Origin: Marine Group III euryarchaeote CG-Bathy1
Lineage (GTDB): Archaea > Thermoplasmatota > Poseidoniia > MGIII > CG-Epi1
Length of the DNA stretch: 64,000 nucleotides
NCBI GenBank assembly: GCA_001875425.1
Contig: MIYU01000016.1
Coordinates: forward strand, 1-64,000
Direction of reading: 5' to 3'
In this document: positions 1 through 8,604 of the stretch, in pieces
Position numbering within the stretch: position 1 is the stretch's first letter
How the letters are laid out: every line of letters starts with the position of its first letter
The notes under the pieces: generated by a model
Seen by the model: the letters and a program-made list of their open reading frames with translations, nothing else
Told to the model about the DNA's origin: nothing
The model's database searches: none
Program-made: the position numbers and the translations under genes

Positions 1-37
1 TAGGAGTACGAGGGTTCAAATCCCTCCTCCCGCACCA
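1..37 (+). tRNA. 3' part of a tRNA, probably tRNA-Leu (truncated by window start)
   Basis: The first bases form a complete T arm (GAGGG, loop TTCAAAT, CCCTC), then a 7-nt acceptor strand CTCCCGC, discriminator A and an encoded CCA. The missing 5' strand would be GCGGGAG, which resembles archaeal tRNA-Leu. The preceding bases look like the end of a long variable arm, again favouring Leu (Ser is the other class II choice). The anticodon lies outside the window, so identity is inferred. Confidence 0.8.
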
Positions 38-49
38 TGCGAAGAAAAA

Positions 50-793
50 TTATATCAGTTCATAACCAAAGTATGAGATTAGCTTATGATCGATATTATC
101 GTTGATAATTTTCAAATCGTCATTATTGAAATATTCTAAATATTTTTTATTTAGATAATAATCTGTTTTGTTGAATGATTTACCTTCCTGTTTAGGGAGT
201 TTGCCGACCGCTTCTGGATTTCTAGATAAATTAAATTTGGGCATGATGACTTCATCTATCTTTTCCAAATCAAAAAAGATAGCTATTGCACTCAATGTTG
301 AATCTGCATTCTTAAGAATATCTTCATAACGTATCATTGTAGCATTTGGATTATCTTTTAGAAGTTCTGACCAGTTACGATGTCTATCGTTCCACAGAGA
401 AATGTACTCTACTAATTTTTTTCGATTTATCCCCTTAAAAGACAAAATAGATCTAGAAATGAGAGACTCTCTAGCCTCGTATTTCGAATAGCTTACTAGC
501 CAGGAATATGGGTCTTTAACACAGACAACATATTTCATTCGACCTTCTTCGTATGTTTGTTTTATTGAATTAAAAATGTCCGTACTAACGAAATCTGAAG
601 GAGAAACCCCCTCAGGGTTATTGATTGGATCCCAATCCTTACCAGACCAATCGACTGCTTCTGGATGATTGCCGTGTTTCCAACCTAAAACATTAGAGAG
701 GATAGTTACGTTTGAGAAATTATTATGAAATAGTAATTTTACTAAATTAGTACAGCTTCGTGGAATGCCATAGAGTTTGATATATGTCGACAT
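50..793 (-). CDS. sulfotransferase-like protein
   Basis: A 247-aa protein with two PAPS-binding hallmarks of the sulfotransferase fold. Near the N terminus, GIPRSCTNLV matches the 5'-phosphosulfate loop (usual form G-x-PRSGTT). Around residue 90, VVCVKDPYSWLVSYSKY matches the 3'-phosphate-binding segment. The C-terminal half (MIRYEDIL, then a charged lysine-rich stretch) also fits the family. The acceptor cannot be told from sequence; carbohydrate or surface-glycan sulfation is a guess. It sits just after a tRNA 3' end and converges on it, a common place for acquired genes, but no integrase or repeat is visible. It is transcribed alone. Confidence 0.7.
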   Translation of the reverse strand: MSTYIKLYGIPRSCTNLVKLLFHNNFSNVTILSNVLGWKHGNHPEAVDWSGKDWDPINNPEGVSPSDFVSTDIFNSIKQTYEEGRMKYVVCVKDPYSWLVSYSKYEARESLISRSILSFKGINRKKLVEYISLWNDRHRNWSELLKDNPNATMIRYEDILKNADSTLSAIAIFFDLEKIDEVIMPKFNLSRNPEAVGKLPKQEGKSFNKTDYYLNKKYLEYFNNDDLKIINDNIDHKLISYFGYELI

Positions 794-846
794 AGCTATT
801 GAATAAGTAAATAGATACTAATTAATAAACTAGTTAGCGAAATGAG

Positions 847-2694
847 TTACTCGTCGCTATTCAAAAGAGAATTATCTATTGAAAAGCCTACAGATTCAAC
901 GACGTCTAGCGTGCCGAAAGGTAAAAGAGATTGAATCTCTTCTTGTGTACAATTAAGGTGCTTTGATAATAATTGTGAGAATGCAGCACTGCTACCGAAA
1001 CCTGGGCGTATAACTGAATAATTTTTACTATGAGTAGCAAGAGAAGAAACTGGACCTATCATTATTTTTTCAGAATCGAGATAGGAAATCTTTCCTATGG
1101 CTAAAAGAACTGGTAAATTTTTGAACCATTTACGTCTCCCCCTTAACGCAAAAGAACCTCTTGCTAAAAATTCACCTGTATTTGGAGTTTTAGAGACCTT
1201 ATCAGCAATTACGCTGTACGCATGCCCTCCACTAACTTTTGATGCCCACGCCTTACTAAAAGAAAGACTGAAGGAACCGCATTCTTCCAATGATTTTTCA
1301 GACATTTCTGAAGTGATATGTTTTACGACCACGCTTGGTGCCCCATGTATGTCTGCATGAGAAAAATAATCATTCTTTTTTAAATATTTTTTAACTATTA
1401 AATCATTAGAACGTGCATCCTTTCCAGCAACCGCTATTTCTCCTTCTGAAGTAATAAACCACCTAAATTTTTCAAACCATTCTTGATTTTTACTTATACT
1501 CGATTTTACCTTAGAGATTTTCTTTTTGGTTTTTGACTGAGTGAGAATTAATTTTTCTGCTTTTGCTGCTTTGGCTTCTAAAGATTTTGCATTTTTAAAA
1601 TATAAAGAAGCGTTGGCTTCTGGGGATTTAGTAGGTATAATTTTGAAGGAAAGGTCATCTATAGAAGTTCGGAATTCGGATCTTGTATTATTATAATCTA
1701 ATATCTCTTTGTTCTCTTTTTCATTGTTAAAATCGTCAATAAGATTTTGAATAAATAAAACGTTATCCGATATTGATTTGGCAATTTTTCTCATTTCTTT
1801 AGATTGTTTTAAGAATTTTTTTAGATATTTTTTTTGAGTGAAAATACGACCATCTTCCCTTGGTTCTTCTGTTTTGACTTCTTTTTTAAGTGATAATAAA
1901 TGTTCTATGGCTTCATTGTAATTTGAAAACTCAGAATTGACTTCTAAATCTTTTAATTCGAAAGGAGTGGCGAAAAATGTATATTTATTATTAGAATATA
2001 TTCTAGCTTTAGATGGATTAGAAAGTATCGATTTTGCATGTGAAATAATTGAAGAGATGTCTTCATCTGATAAATCTGAAATAGCAATATTTGGATTATA
2101 ACTAGAAGAGATGTATTCGGCAATATCTGGACCTAAATTACAATCGGTAACTAAGGCAGATATTAATTTTCTATGTGAAGATTTTAATTTTTCAGTTGAA
2201 GAAGCTGTATCACTATCTAAAAAATTGAATGGATGTTGTGGATATGTATAAATTGCACCTTTATCCAAAAGTCTATCATTTAGTTTTTCCTTACGGAGAA
2301 TAGAAATAATTTCTTTGTCCTTACATAAGATTAGATTTCCTTTTCTGAAAAGCTCAATTATAAGATTGAATTCTTGATTGTTATTTGAAATAATAATAGA
2401 TATCAATCTATCGCAATTAATCTGAGATATTGAATTTACACGGCCACCTTTAATTGTTTTTTTTAGAATATCTATAAAATTACCAGATTTGGATTGAAAG
2501 CCTTTTGAATTAGTTAGATAAATCCATCCATCTAAATTTATTAGTAATCGATGGGTGCCGTGTTCTTTACTACGGATTTTAAGGATAACCTCTTGTTTAG
2601 AATGTCTAGAAATTTGCTCTAATTTAGAATCACAAAGAAATTGCCAACTTTCGATTAGAACATTGATATCTATACTAGAAAGGGCTTTTTTCAT
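847..2694 (-). CDS. rqcH: RqcH/Rqc2-type NFACT protein (ribosome quality control)
   Basis: A 615-aa NFACT family protein. The N-terminal NFACT-N domain carries the Asp-Arg pair at residues 95-96 (NCDRLI), equivalent to the DR motif needed by bacterial RqcH for C-terminal tailing. A helical, coiled-coil-prone middle (about 270-400) is followed by the NFACT-R domain from about 405 (FEKFRWF, then KDARSND and DIHGAPSVVV). In the family, the protein binds peptidyl-tRNA-obstructed large subunits and recruits tRNA to add a degradation tail to stalled chains. Length is normal for the family. It lies 14 nt upstream of the next minus-strand gene end and is probably expressed independently. Confidence 0.88.
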   Translation of the reverse strand: MKKALSSIDINVLIESWQFLCDSKLEQISRHSKQEVILKIRSKEHGTHRLLINLDGWIYLTNSKGFQSKSGNFIDILKKTIKGGRVNSISQINCDRLISIIISNNNQEFNLIIELFRKGNLILCKDKEIISILRKEKLNDRLLDKGAIYTYPQHPFNFLDSDTASSTEKLKSSHRKLISALVTDCNLGPDIAEYISSSYNPNIAISDLSDEDISSIISHAKSILSNPSKARIYSNNKYTFFATPFELKDLEVNSEFSNYNEAIEHLLSLKKEVKTEEPREDGRIFTQKKYLKKFLKQSKEMRKIAKSISDNVLFIQNLIDDFNNEKENKEILDYNNTRSEFRTSIDDLSFKIIPTKSPEANASLYFKNAKSLEAKAAKAEKLILTQSKTKKKISKVKSSISKNQEWFEKFRWFITSEGEIAVAGKDARSNDLIVKKYLKKNDYFSHADIHGAPSVVVKHITSEMSEKSLEECGSFSLSFSKAWASKVSGGHAYSVIADKVSKTPNTGEFLARGSFALRGRRKWFKNLPVLLAIGKISYLDSEKIMIGPVSSLATHSKNYSVIRPGFGSSAAFSQLLSKHLNCTQEEIQSLLPFGTLDVVESVGFSIDNSLLNSDE

Positions 2695-2708
2695 TTTAAT
2701 CTCAAGTA

Positions 2709-4013
2709 TTATTGGCTTTCGCCGTTTCTAAATCGAAGATGTGTAGATATGAATGAAACAATAGTAATTGAAAAAATTAAATTGTAAAAAGAAGCAATGA
2801 AAGAAGGCGTTGTTTCAGTAGAAGAAACTACAGTGAGGGAATTGGTAGCTACATTGTTGCCTTCATTACTTTCAACTATATTTTGATTACCGCAATCATA
2901 CCCTCCAAGATCGTAGTCGTTTATTCTTGCTGTTACTTCACGAACACCTATAGTGGAAAAGAAGGTAAATGAAACTGTTTTTTCATCACCTGGAGCCAAA
3001 TCTATACAGATTACAGATATAGTGACTCCATCCATCAAAAACCAAACATCTACATTAGAGGTTGTTGCGCCAAAAATATCTAAGCTACCACCATCATTTG
3101 CCACTCTAGCCGATACAGTAATCGATTGACCCACTATACTAGAACTGTGGCTAAATGTAACCTCTCTTACAGTTAAATCTGGACTAGGTATTGTTATTGT
3201 AATTATATTTTCCAAAGATTCGGAACCTCCATTGAGACCTTCAACGTCTAAGGAAAAATCGTGAGAAATAGGGAGTTCGTCATCTGCAGGAATGAAGACA
3301 ACTGTGACTATAGCGTAATTCTGATTGTTTGAACCGGTTCCAGGAATCTGTAATGTTAATGAATCGGAGGTTGTGCCCTCATCTAAAATACCGAATAAAC
3401 CTTGGAAAAAACCAATATCAGAGAATGAAATTTCAAACTCATCATCTTCCCAGCCGGTATTGATGATAGTGATATCCCAAAGTAATGTATCTCCTTGAGC
3501 TACACTACTATCTCCTGTTTGTCCTGTAGAAGATGGTTGTACATCTAAATCGTAATCAAGTACTGGCGTTACTAACAGACTCACCGTATTTGTATCATTG
3601 CCGCTGTTGGCCCCACCTTTATCGTGGCCTTGAACGACAATAGAGATGTTTTCACCTATTGTACAATTAGAACAATCTATAGTTAGATTGGTAGTAGTTG
3701 TAAAATCTGCAGGAACGTCTACATAATCTTCTGATTGATAATCTGGTCCGTCACCGCCAACGAATAAAATTTCCATTTGGACATTTTGGTCAAAATCTTC
3801 ATCGAAATTGGCAAGAGAGAAAACGAAAGTAACAGAATCGCCCAGAAGAACTGATTTACTATGATCATCAACACTGAGTTCAACTAGAGATAAGTCGTCT
3901 TGAGCTGCTATTGCTGTTGGAATTAATAATAAACAAAATAATAAAGATGAAAATAAAGTGAGACGAAACGCAGTAGATGCGGTTGAAGTTGAAAATATCT
4001 GAAGGGATTCCAT
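2709..4013 (-). CDS. secreted, C-terminally anchored CARDB-like beta-sandwich protein
   Basis: A 434-aa protein with an N-terminal hydrophobic signal segment (about residues 17-37, ending near AIAAQDD). Several Asp/Thr/Ser-rich beta-sandwich repeats follow, one beginning DLTVREVTFSHSS, typical of CARDB (cell-adhesion-related) domains. A hydrophobic helix near the C terminus (FYNLIFSITIVSFIS) is followed by a short basic tail, so the mature protein should be displayed outside the membrane. Cysteines occur in small pairs (CSNC). No enzymatic motif is seen; an adhesion or surface-scaffold role is inferred. An AT-rich stretch with TATAAAAA on the minus strand precedes the start. Confidence 0.6.
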   Translation of the reverse strand: MESLQIFSTSTASTAFRLTLFSSLLFCLLLIPTAIAAQDDLSLVELSVDDHSKSVLLGDSVTFVFSLANFDEDFDQNVQMEILFVGGDGPDYQSEDYVDVPADFTTTTNLTIDCSNCTIGENISIVVQGHDKGGANSGNDTNTVSLLVTPVLDYDLDVQPSSTGQTGDSSVAQGDTLLWDITIINTGWEDDEFEISFSDIGFFQGLFGILDEGTTSDSLTLQIPGTGSNNQNYAIVTVVFIPADDELPISHDFSLDVEGLNGGSESLENIITITIPSPDLTVREVTFSHSSSIVGQSITVSARVANDGGSLDIFGATTSNVDVWFLMDGVTISVICIDLAPGDEKTVSFTFFSTIGVREVTARINDYDLGGYDCGNQNIVESNEGNNVATNSLTVVSSTETTPSFIASFYNLIFSITIVSFISTHLRFRNGESQ

Positions 4014-4104
4014 ACTTTACGCTCCTTTTTATATTCCCCAATGAGTTAATAAAAGCCTTTGGTAGCATGACATAAGGAAAAAGAAAAATGGAAAGTGAAA
4101 TTAA

Positions 4105-5070
4105 ATGAGTATTGTGGACGATATAGAAAATTTCAGCGATATGTTGGAAAGGTCCTGGAAAGAAAGAGAATATAATTCAATTAAAGCGAGAAATATAATT
4201 ATTTCTGGAATGGGTGGTTCTGGAATTGTAGGATTAATTACCAAGAAGATAATGGAAGAAGATGGAAACAAAATAATTACAACTTGGAATGAATACGGAT
4301 TACCTAATTGGGCAGATAATGACTGTCATTTGATATGTGTGTCATATTCTGGAAATACTGCTGAAACTATTAGTTCGGCCGTTGAAGCTGAAAAAAGAAA
4401 TATCGAATGGGAAGCAATTACAACGGGTGGTGAATTGAATTCTTATGCTTCTGATAAAGAGAAAGAAGTAGTAATAATAGAAAGCGGACATCAGCCGAGA
4501 GCTGCACTTCCATTACTTCTTATTCCTGTACTGAAAAAATTAGATATTATGAATATCGATAAACAGATAGAAGATGCAATAAATGCCTGTAATAATATTC
4601 AAGAATATCATAATAATGGAGCATCTGCTGGAATAGCTAAACGTATGATGAATAAGAATATTCATGTGTACGGTTCTGGTTGTGGTGAAGTTAGTGCATA
4701 TAGATGGAAATGTCAAATAGAAGAGAATGCAAAACAGAAAGTACACTGGAATAGATTACCTGAATTTAATCACAACGAAATTGTAGGATGGGAAAATGCA
4801 GGGGAAAATAATTTTGTAATTTGTCTAAGAGACAACGATGAAGACGAAAATATGTTCAAAAGATGGGAACATACACAGGAATTGATATGGAAAAATACTG
4901 ACGTATTTGTAGCGAAATCTGGAACGATTGGAGAATCAACTACAACTTTGGGTAAAATTTTAGAATTGATACATCTTGGAGACTGGATATCTTTAGAATT
5001 GGCGAAAAATAATAATATTGAACCGGAACCTGTGAAAGTTATTGAAGAATTGAAAAAGAGAATTGGATAA
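4105..5070 (+). CDS. bifunctional phosphoglucose/phosphomannose isomerase
   Basis: A 321-aa double SIS-domain protein of the archaeal PGI/PMI family, interconverting glucose-6-P or mannose-6-P with fructose-6-P. Visible signatures are GMGGSGIVG in SIS domain 1, the sugar-phosphate loop SYSGNTAETIS, QPRAALPLLL, and a C-terminal FNHNEIVGWE plus LIHLGDWISLELA, where the catalytic Glu/His region sits. Length matches characterised archaeal members (about 300-325 aa). It is followed after 3 nt by the CDP-archaeol synthase gene, so the two are likely cotranscribed. A six-codon ORF (MESEIK) overlaps its start in ATGA fashion. Confidence 0.88.
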   Translation: MSIVDDIENFSDMLERSWKEREYNSIKARNIIISGMGGSGIVGLITKKIMEEDGNKIITTWNEYGLPNWADNDCHLICVSYSGNTAETISSAVEAEKRNIEWEAITTGGELNSYASDKEKEVVIIESGHQPRAALPLLLIPVLKKLDIMNIDKQIEDAINACNNIQEYHNNGASAGIAKRMMNKNIHVYGSGCGEVSAYRWKCQIEENAKQKVHWNRLPEFNHNEIVGWENAGENNFVICLRDNDEDENMFKRWEHTQELIWKNTDVFVAKSGTIGESTTTLGKILELIHLGDWISLELAKNNNIEPEPVKVIEELKKRIG

Positions 5071-5073
5071 GGT

Positions 5074-5649
5074 ATGGATGAAGAAAGAAATTTAGTAGCA
5101 ATTATTCTGATTATGTGGTATTTATTGCCAGCATATCTTGCAAACACAGTTGCAGCTTTAGTTGGAGGTGGTGCCCCTATCGATGGTGGACGTAACTGGA
5201 GCGATGGAAAAAGAATTTTAGGAGACGGAAAAACTTGGAAAGGATTGATTGGTGGAACTATTGGAGGAGTTATTACTGGAATGATAGTTTTAAAAATTGG
5301 AAATCCTATTAGTGGAGTGGAGAATGATATTCTAAATTTAGAAGGTAATGATTACGTTCATGTTTCAGTCGTATTGTCTTTTGGTGCATTATTTGGAGAT
5401 ATGCTCGCCTCTTTCGTAAAGAGGAGGATGGGTTTCGAAAGAGGTAGTATGGCCTTGGGTTTGGATCAATATGATTTTGTGGTTATTTCTTTAATTATGA
5501 CGTGGCTGGTTTATGGTCAATGGATTGAAGAATTGTTTAGCACTCACATATGGAGAGAACTGATGACGATTTTTATCTTAACGCCTTTACTACATAGAGG
5601 TGTGAACATTATAGGATATAAAATCGGTGTGAAAAATGAACCTTGGTAA
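5074..5649 (+). CDS. carS: CDP-archaeol synthase (CTP:digeranylgeranylglycerol-1-P cytidylyltransferase)
   Basis: A 191-aa polytopic membrane protein of the CarS/DUF46 family. It activates unsaturated archaetidic acid with CTP before polar headgroup attachment in archaeal lipid synthesis. The family signature is clear near residues 20-60: PAYLANTVAALVGGG, PIDGGRNWSDGKRILGDGKTWKG and a glycine-rich helix. A second conserved loop reads GDMLASFVKRRMGFERG. About five membrane segments are apparent. It begins 3 nt after the isomerase stop. The partner lipid gene for sn-glycerol-1-phosphate dehydrogenase is in the same window at about 61-62 kb. Confidence 0.9.
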   Translation: MDEERNLVAIILIMWYLLPAYLANTVAALVGGGAPIDGGRNWSDGKRILGDGKTWKGLIGGTIGGVITGMIVLKIGNPISGVENDILNLEGNDYVHVSVVLSFGALFGDMLASFVKRRMGFERGSMALGLDQYDFVVISLIMTWLVYGQWIEELFSTHIWRELMTIFILTPLLHRGVNIIGYKIGVKNEPW

Positions 5650-5654
5650 AACCA

Positions 5655-5942
5655 TTAAGTTTGCCTAGATTTTTTTAATTCTTTTCCAATTTGATGTAAT
5701 AAATCTGATTTTTTAATATCACAATTTACAAGAAAACGGTTTTCAGATTGAGATGGATTGCTAGGTCTAGATTTTGTTTCTGACGTGAAATTGAATTTTA
5801 AAGATTTGAGGATTTTTTCTATTTCATCAGAAGTAGGACGTTTAACTGATTCAGAAAGTGGTTGTTTACGACCTTTTGAACGAGATAAAGCTGAATTAAA
5901 ATAAGAAGGATAAATAACGAAATTGTCTTTATTTATAGACAT
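5655..5942 (-). CDS. srp19: signal recognition particle 19 kDa protein
   Basis: A 95-aa basic protein matching SRP19. The N-terminal VIYPSYFNSALSRSKGRKQPL is the family hallmark (Y-P-x-Y-x-x-x-x-x-S-R-x-x-G-R), and the C-terminal half contains the expected DLLHQIGKELKK segment. SRP19 binds the tips of 7S RNA helices 6 and 8 and promotes SRP54 assembly for cotranslational targeting. Its start lies one base downstream of the S8e stop, so it is the second gene of an S8e-srp19 operon driven from the 6.37 kb promoter. It converges on carS with a 5-nt gap. Confidence 0.9.
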   Translation of the reverse strand: MSINKDNFVIYPSYFNSALSRSKGRKQPLSESVKRPTSDEIEKILKSLKFNFTSETKSRPSNPSQSENRFLVNCDIKKSDLLHQIGKELKKSRQT

Positions 5943-5943
5943 T

Positions 5944-6324
5944 TTAATCGATTAATACTGCATTAATCGAGCCGCTTTGACCTGGGCGAGAAGTTACTCT
6001 TGCTTTGCCAGCTTCGGTCATGATTACAGCACCTTTAGTGATAATATTCTGCCTAACGTAATTCATGTTAGCCGGATTATCGATAACTTCCTGTATATTT
6101 GACTTGAAAGTTTTACCTTTAGCAGAATCGGTGATAGTAGCTTCATCATTAGTTAAAACTCTAAGTTTGGAGCCTCCACCTCTTGTTCTTGCAACTTTAT
6201 TTTGTTCAGAACCTATCTTAGTATTTTGTAATTCGTTCGAAATTTCAAATCTTCTTTTAGCTCTAGAAGATATCAGGCGACCGCCTGTTGATTTGCGTTT
6301 TGATTTGCCTTGCCATATAGCCAT
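5944..6324 (-). CDS. rps8e: 30S ribosomal protein S8e
   Basis: A 126-aa basic protein starting MAIWQGKSKRKSTGG, the recognised S8e N terminus. It continues with the conserved VARTRGGGSKLRVL segment, and the C-terminal half includes NPANMNYVRQNIITKGAVI. It is a small-subunit protein specific to archaea and eukaryotes, and its length is typical of archaeal S8e. It is the first gene of a two-gene operon with srp19 and diverges from the PRTase regulator gene across a 117-bp region with TATA-like boxes facing both ways. Confidence 0.95.
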   Translation of the reverse strand: MAIWQGKSKRKSTGGRLISSRAKRRFEISNELQNTKIGSEQNKVARTRGGGSKLRVLTNDEATITDSAKGKTFKSNIQEVIDNPANMNYVRQNIITKGAVIMTEAGKARVTSRPGQSGSINAVLID

Positions 6325-6373
6325 AATTTCTACTCGGAATCGATGGAAAAAGGGCTCCTATTTAATATTTGAT

Positions 6374-6382
6374 GTATAAATA
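6374..6382 (-). promoter_or_regulatory. TATA-like box for the S8e-srp19 operon
   Basis: On the minus strand this reads TATTTATAC. It lies about 54 bp before the S8e ATG, predicting a transcript start near 6350 and a short purine-rich leader of roughly 25-30 nt. Confidence 0.45.
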
Positions 6383-6413
6383 GACGAAAAAATAGAAAAA
6401 AACTAGCTAATCC

Positions 6414-6420
6414 TTTTATA
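6414..6420 (+). promoter_or_regulatory. TATA-like box for the PRTase regulator-LysRS operon
   Basis: The sequence TTTTATA is centred 25 bp before the ATG at 6442. That spacing places transcription initiation at or next to the start codon, i.e. a leaderless mRNA. Confidence 0.5.
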
Positions 6421-6441
6421 CCTATTAAACAAAACGAATGT

Positions 6442-7029
6442 ATGAGCATAGATAATTTAGCAAAGAAAGCTAAGGATTTGAAGGCCAAAGGAATGACGGC
6501 ACGAGAGATTTGTCAAGAGATGCATCTATCTAATCCTACTGTAAAATGGCTATTAGCTAAAAAACCGGAAGGAGGAATGCCTGCTGATGTGAAAACTGGT
6601 TGGAGATCTATCGGAGTTTCTGGTGCTAGAATATCATCAATTGCTGAAATAATGACAGATATCATAGTGGAAGAGGCTGAAAATGGTGAATTTGGAATAG
6701 ATATGGTTGCTGGAGTTGTTCTAAATGGAATGACACTTGGAGTTTTCGTATCTGAAATGTTAGATATTGATTTTGGAGTTGTTAAACCTACATTTGATGA
6801 ATCTCAAACTACATTAGCATCTAATTATGCCGGCTTTGAGGGAAAAGATGTGGTTATTGTTGATGATTTGATAAGTACGGGAGGGACCTGTTCGGAAGTT
6901 ATAGATTACATTAGAAAAGAAGGGGGCAATCCTGTTTTGGCTGTAGTTATTATTAATAAATTAGCTGAGAACGAGATCAATGGAGTTCCATTGAGAGCTT
7001 TAGTAAGAGCCCGCCCTATGGGATCGTAA
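6442..7029 (+). CDS. HTH-PRTase transcriptional regulator (GfcR/PyrE-like)
   Basis: A 195-aa protein with an N-terminal helix-turn-helix (about residues 5-40, including MTAREICQEMHLSNPTVKWLL) fused to a phosphoribosyltransferase-fold domain. The PRPP-binding signature is VVIVDDLISTGGT at about 138-150. This is the orotate-PRTase-homologue family of archaeal regulators; haloarchaeal GfcR controls sugar catabolism. A sugar-phosphate isomerase gene lies 2 kb upstream, but direct regulation is inference. The stop overlaps the start of the LysRS gene (TAATG), indicating translational coupling. A true orotate PRTase role is less likely because of the HTH. Confidence 0.8.
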   Translation: MSIDNLAKKAKDLKAKGMTAREICQEMHLSNPTVKWLLAKKPEGGMPADVKTGWRSIGVSGARISSIAEIMTDIIVEEAENGEFGIDMVAGVVLNGMTLGVFVSEMLDIDFGVVKPTFDESQTTLASNYAGFEGKDVVIVDDLISTGGTCSEVIDYIRKEGGNPVLAVVIINKLAENEINGVPLRALVRARPMGS

Positions 7030-8567
7030 TGCACTGGGCTGACGTAATAGCTGAAAAACTTCTAGAGAAAGGAAAAGAGCACGTTGTCTCATCGGGGATA
7101 ACTCCGTCTGGACCGATACACGTAGGGAGTATGAGAGAGATACTCACTGCAGATGCGATTGCAAGAGCTATTAGAGATAAAGGTGGAGAAGCTGAGCTGA
7201 TATATGTTGCAGATACGGCAGATCCGTTGAGGAAGGTTTATCCATTTTTAGAGAATTTGGGATATGAAAAATGGGTTGGATACCCTTTAGCAGAGATACC
7301 TGCTCCAAATGATGAAGGAACGTATGCAGATTATTTCTTGAATCCTTTTTTTGAAGCGTTGAATGCGGTTGGTGTAAATCCTCGTGTAGTTGATAATTAT
7401 AAGGCGTACAAAGAGGGAAAATATGTTAATGAATCGAAGAACGCCTGCGATAATATAGAGAAAATTAGGGAGATATTGGAAACTGTTAGTGGAAGACAAT
7501 TACCGAAAAACTGGTTCCCTTGGACATTTGTAAATGATGATGGAAAAATGATAAGTGGTAAAGTTTTGAAATACGAATGGCCTATTGTTGAATTTGAAGA
7601 TGAGAATGGAGATATTTTCACCAATAATATAGAGAAAGGTGAAGGGAAGCTTCCTTGGAGGTTGGATTGGCCTGCAAAATGGAATGTTTTAGGAGTTACT
7701 TTCGAGGCTTTTGGAAAGGATCATGCAACGAAGGGTGGAAGTTACGATTCTGGAGTGAAAATAGTTAGAGATATCTATGGTGGAACTGAACCTGAAAAAA
7801 CAGTCTATGAGTGGATAAATCTGAAAGGAGAGGGCGCTATGCATTCCTCTACTGGATTAGCGATATCGGCGAATGAAATTCTTGAAGTTATTCCTCCGGA
7901 AGTGTTGAGATGGTTGATTATGAAACCTCAACCGAATAGACATATCGATTTTGATCCTGGAATAGGGATACTGAATCTTACAGGTGATTATGAAAGAGTT
8001 GAATTAGATTACAATAAAAATGAAGAGAAAACTGATGTACATCGAGCTTACGAATTGAGTCAGGTCGATACTGAAATTAAAGAGAGTGGAGATTTATTGG
8101 GGCAGGTTAAATCGTACAGGAATCTGTTGACTCTTGTTCAATCGAAAAGTAGTCTAGAGGATATGATAAGTTCACTAAAGAGAATAGGAATATTGGAAGA
8201 ATCGACCGAAGAGATAGAGAGATACTTAGGAAAAAGAGTGGAATACGTTAAAAATTGGTTAGCGAGATATGCACCTGATGAGATTAAGTTTGAAATTAAA
8301 AAAGAGACTCCTGAAAATGAGTTTGATGATGAACAGAAGGCCGTCATCAAAGAGATGGTAGCTGAATTTAATGCAATAGAATGGAATGCAGAAGAGATTC
8401 ATAATTCATTCTATCGAGTTCAAGATAAGAGTGAGATGGAAGCGAAGAAAATATTCGAAATTGTTTATCTAGCATTACTAGGACAGAATTATGGTCCAAA
8501 AATGGGATTCTTCTTAGCTACTAATTTAGAACGAGAATTTGTAGTTGAAAGATTAGAATCTTATTGA
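7029..8567 (+). CDS. lysS: lysyl-tRNA synthetase, class I
   Basis: A 512-aa class I LysRS, which charges tRNA-Lys. The HIGH-type signature appears as PSGPIHVGS at residues 26-34, followed by MREILTADAIARA. The Rossmann domain and helical C-terminal anticodon-binding region are of normal length. The second signature (normally KMSSSKG-like) reads AMHSSTG at residues 270-276, lacking the usual lysines; whether this is lineage-typical cannot be judged here. It is translationally coupled to the upstream regulator gene and ends 37 nt before the pentapeptide-repeat gene. Confidence 0.93.
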   Translation: MHWADVIAEKLLEKGKEHVVSSGITPSGPIHVGSMREILTADAIARAIRDKGGEAELIYVADTADPLRKVYPFLENLGYEKWVGYPLAEIPAPNDEGTYADYFLNPFFEALNAVGVNPRVVDNYKAYKEGKYVNESKNACDNIEKIREILETVSGRQLPKNWFPWTFVNDDGKMISGKVLKYEWPIVEFEDENGDIFTNNIEKGEGKLPWRLDWPAKWNVLGVTFEAFGKDHATKGGSYDSGVKIVRDIYGGTEPEKTVYEWINLKGEGAMHSSTGLAISANEILEVIPPEVLRWLIMKPQPNRHIDFDPGIGILNLTGDYERVELDYNKNEEKTDVHRAYELSQVDTEIKESGDLLGQVKSYRNLLTLVQSKSSLEDMISSLKRIGILEESTEEIERYLGKRVEYVKNWLARYAPDEIKFEIKKETPENEFDDEQKAVIKEMVAEFNAIEWNAEEIHNSFYRVQDKSEMEAKKIFEIVYLALLGQNYGPKMGFFLATNLEREFVVERLESY

Positions 8568-8604
8568 TACGAACTTTCTAAATAGAGGAAGGTGTTAGGA
8601 ATTT

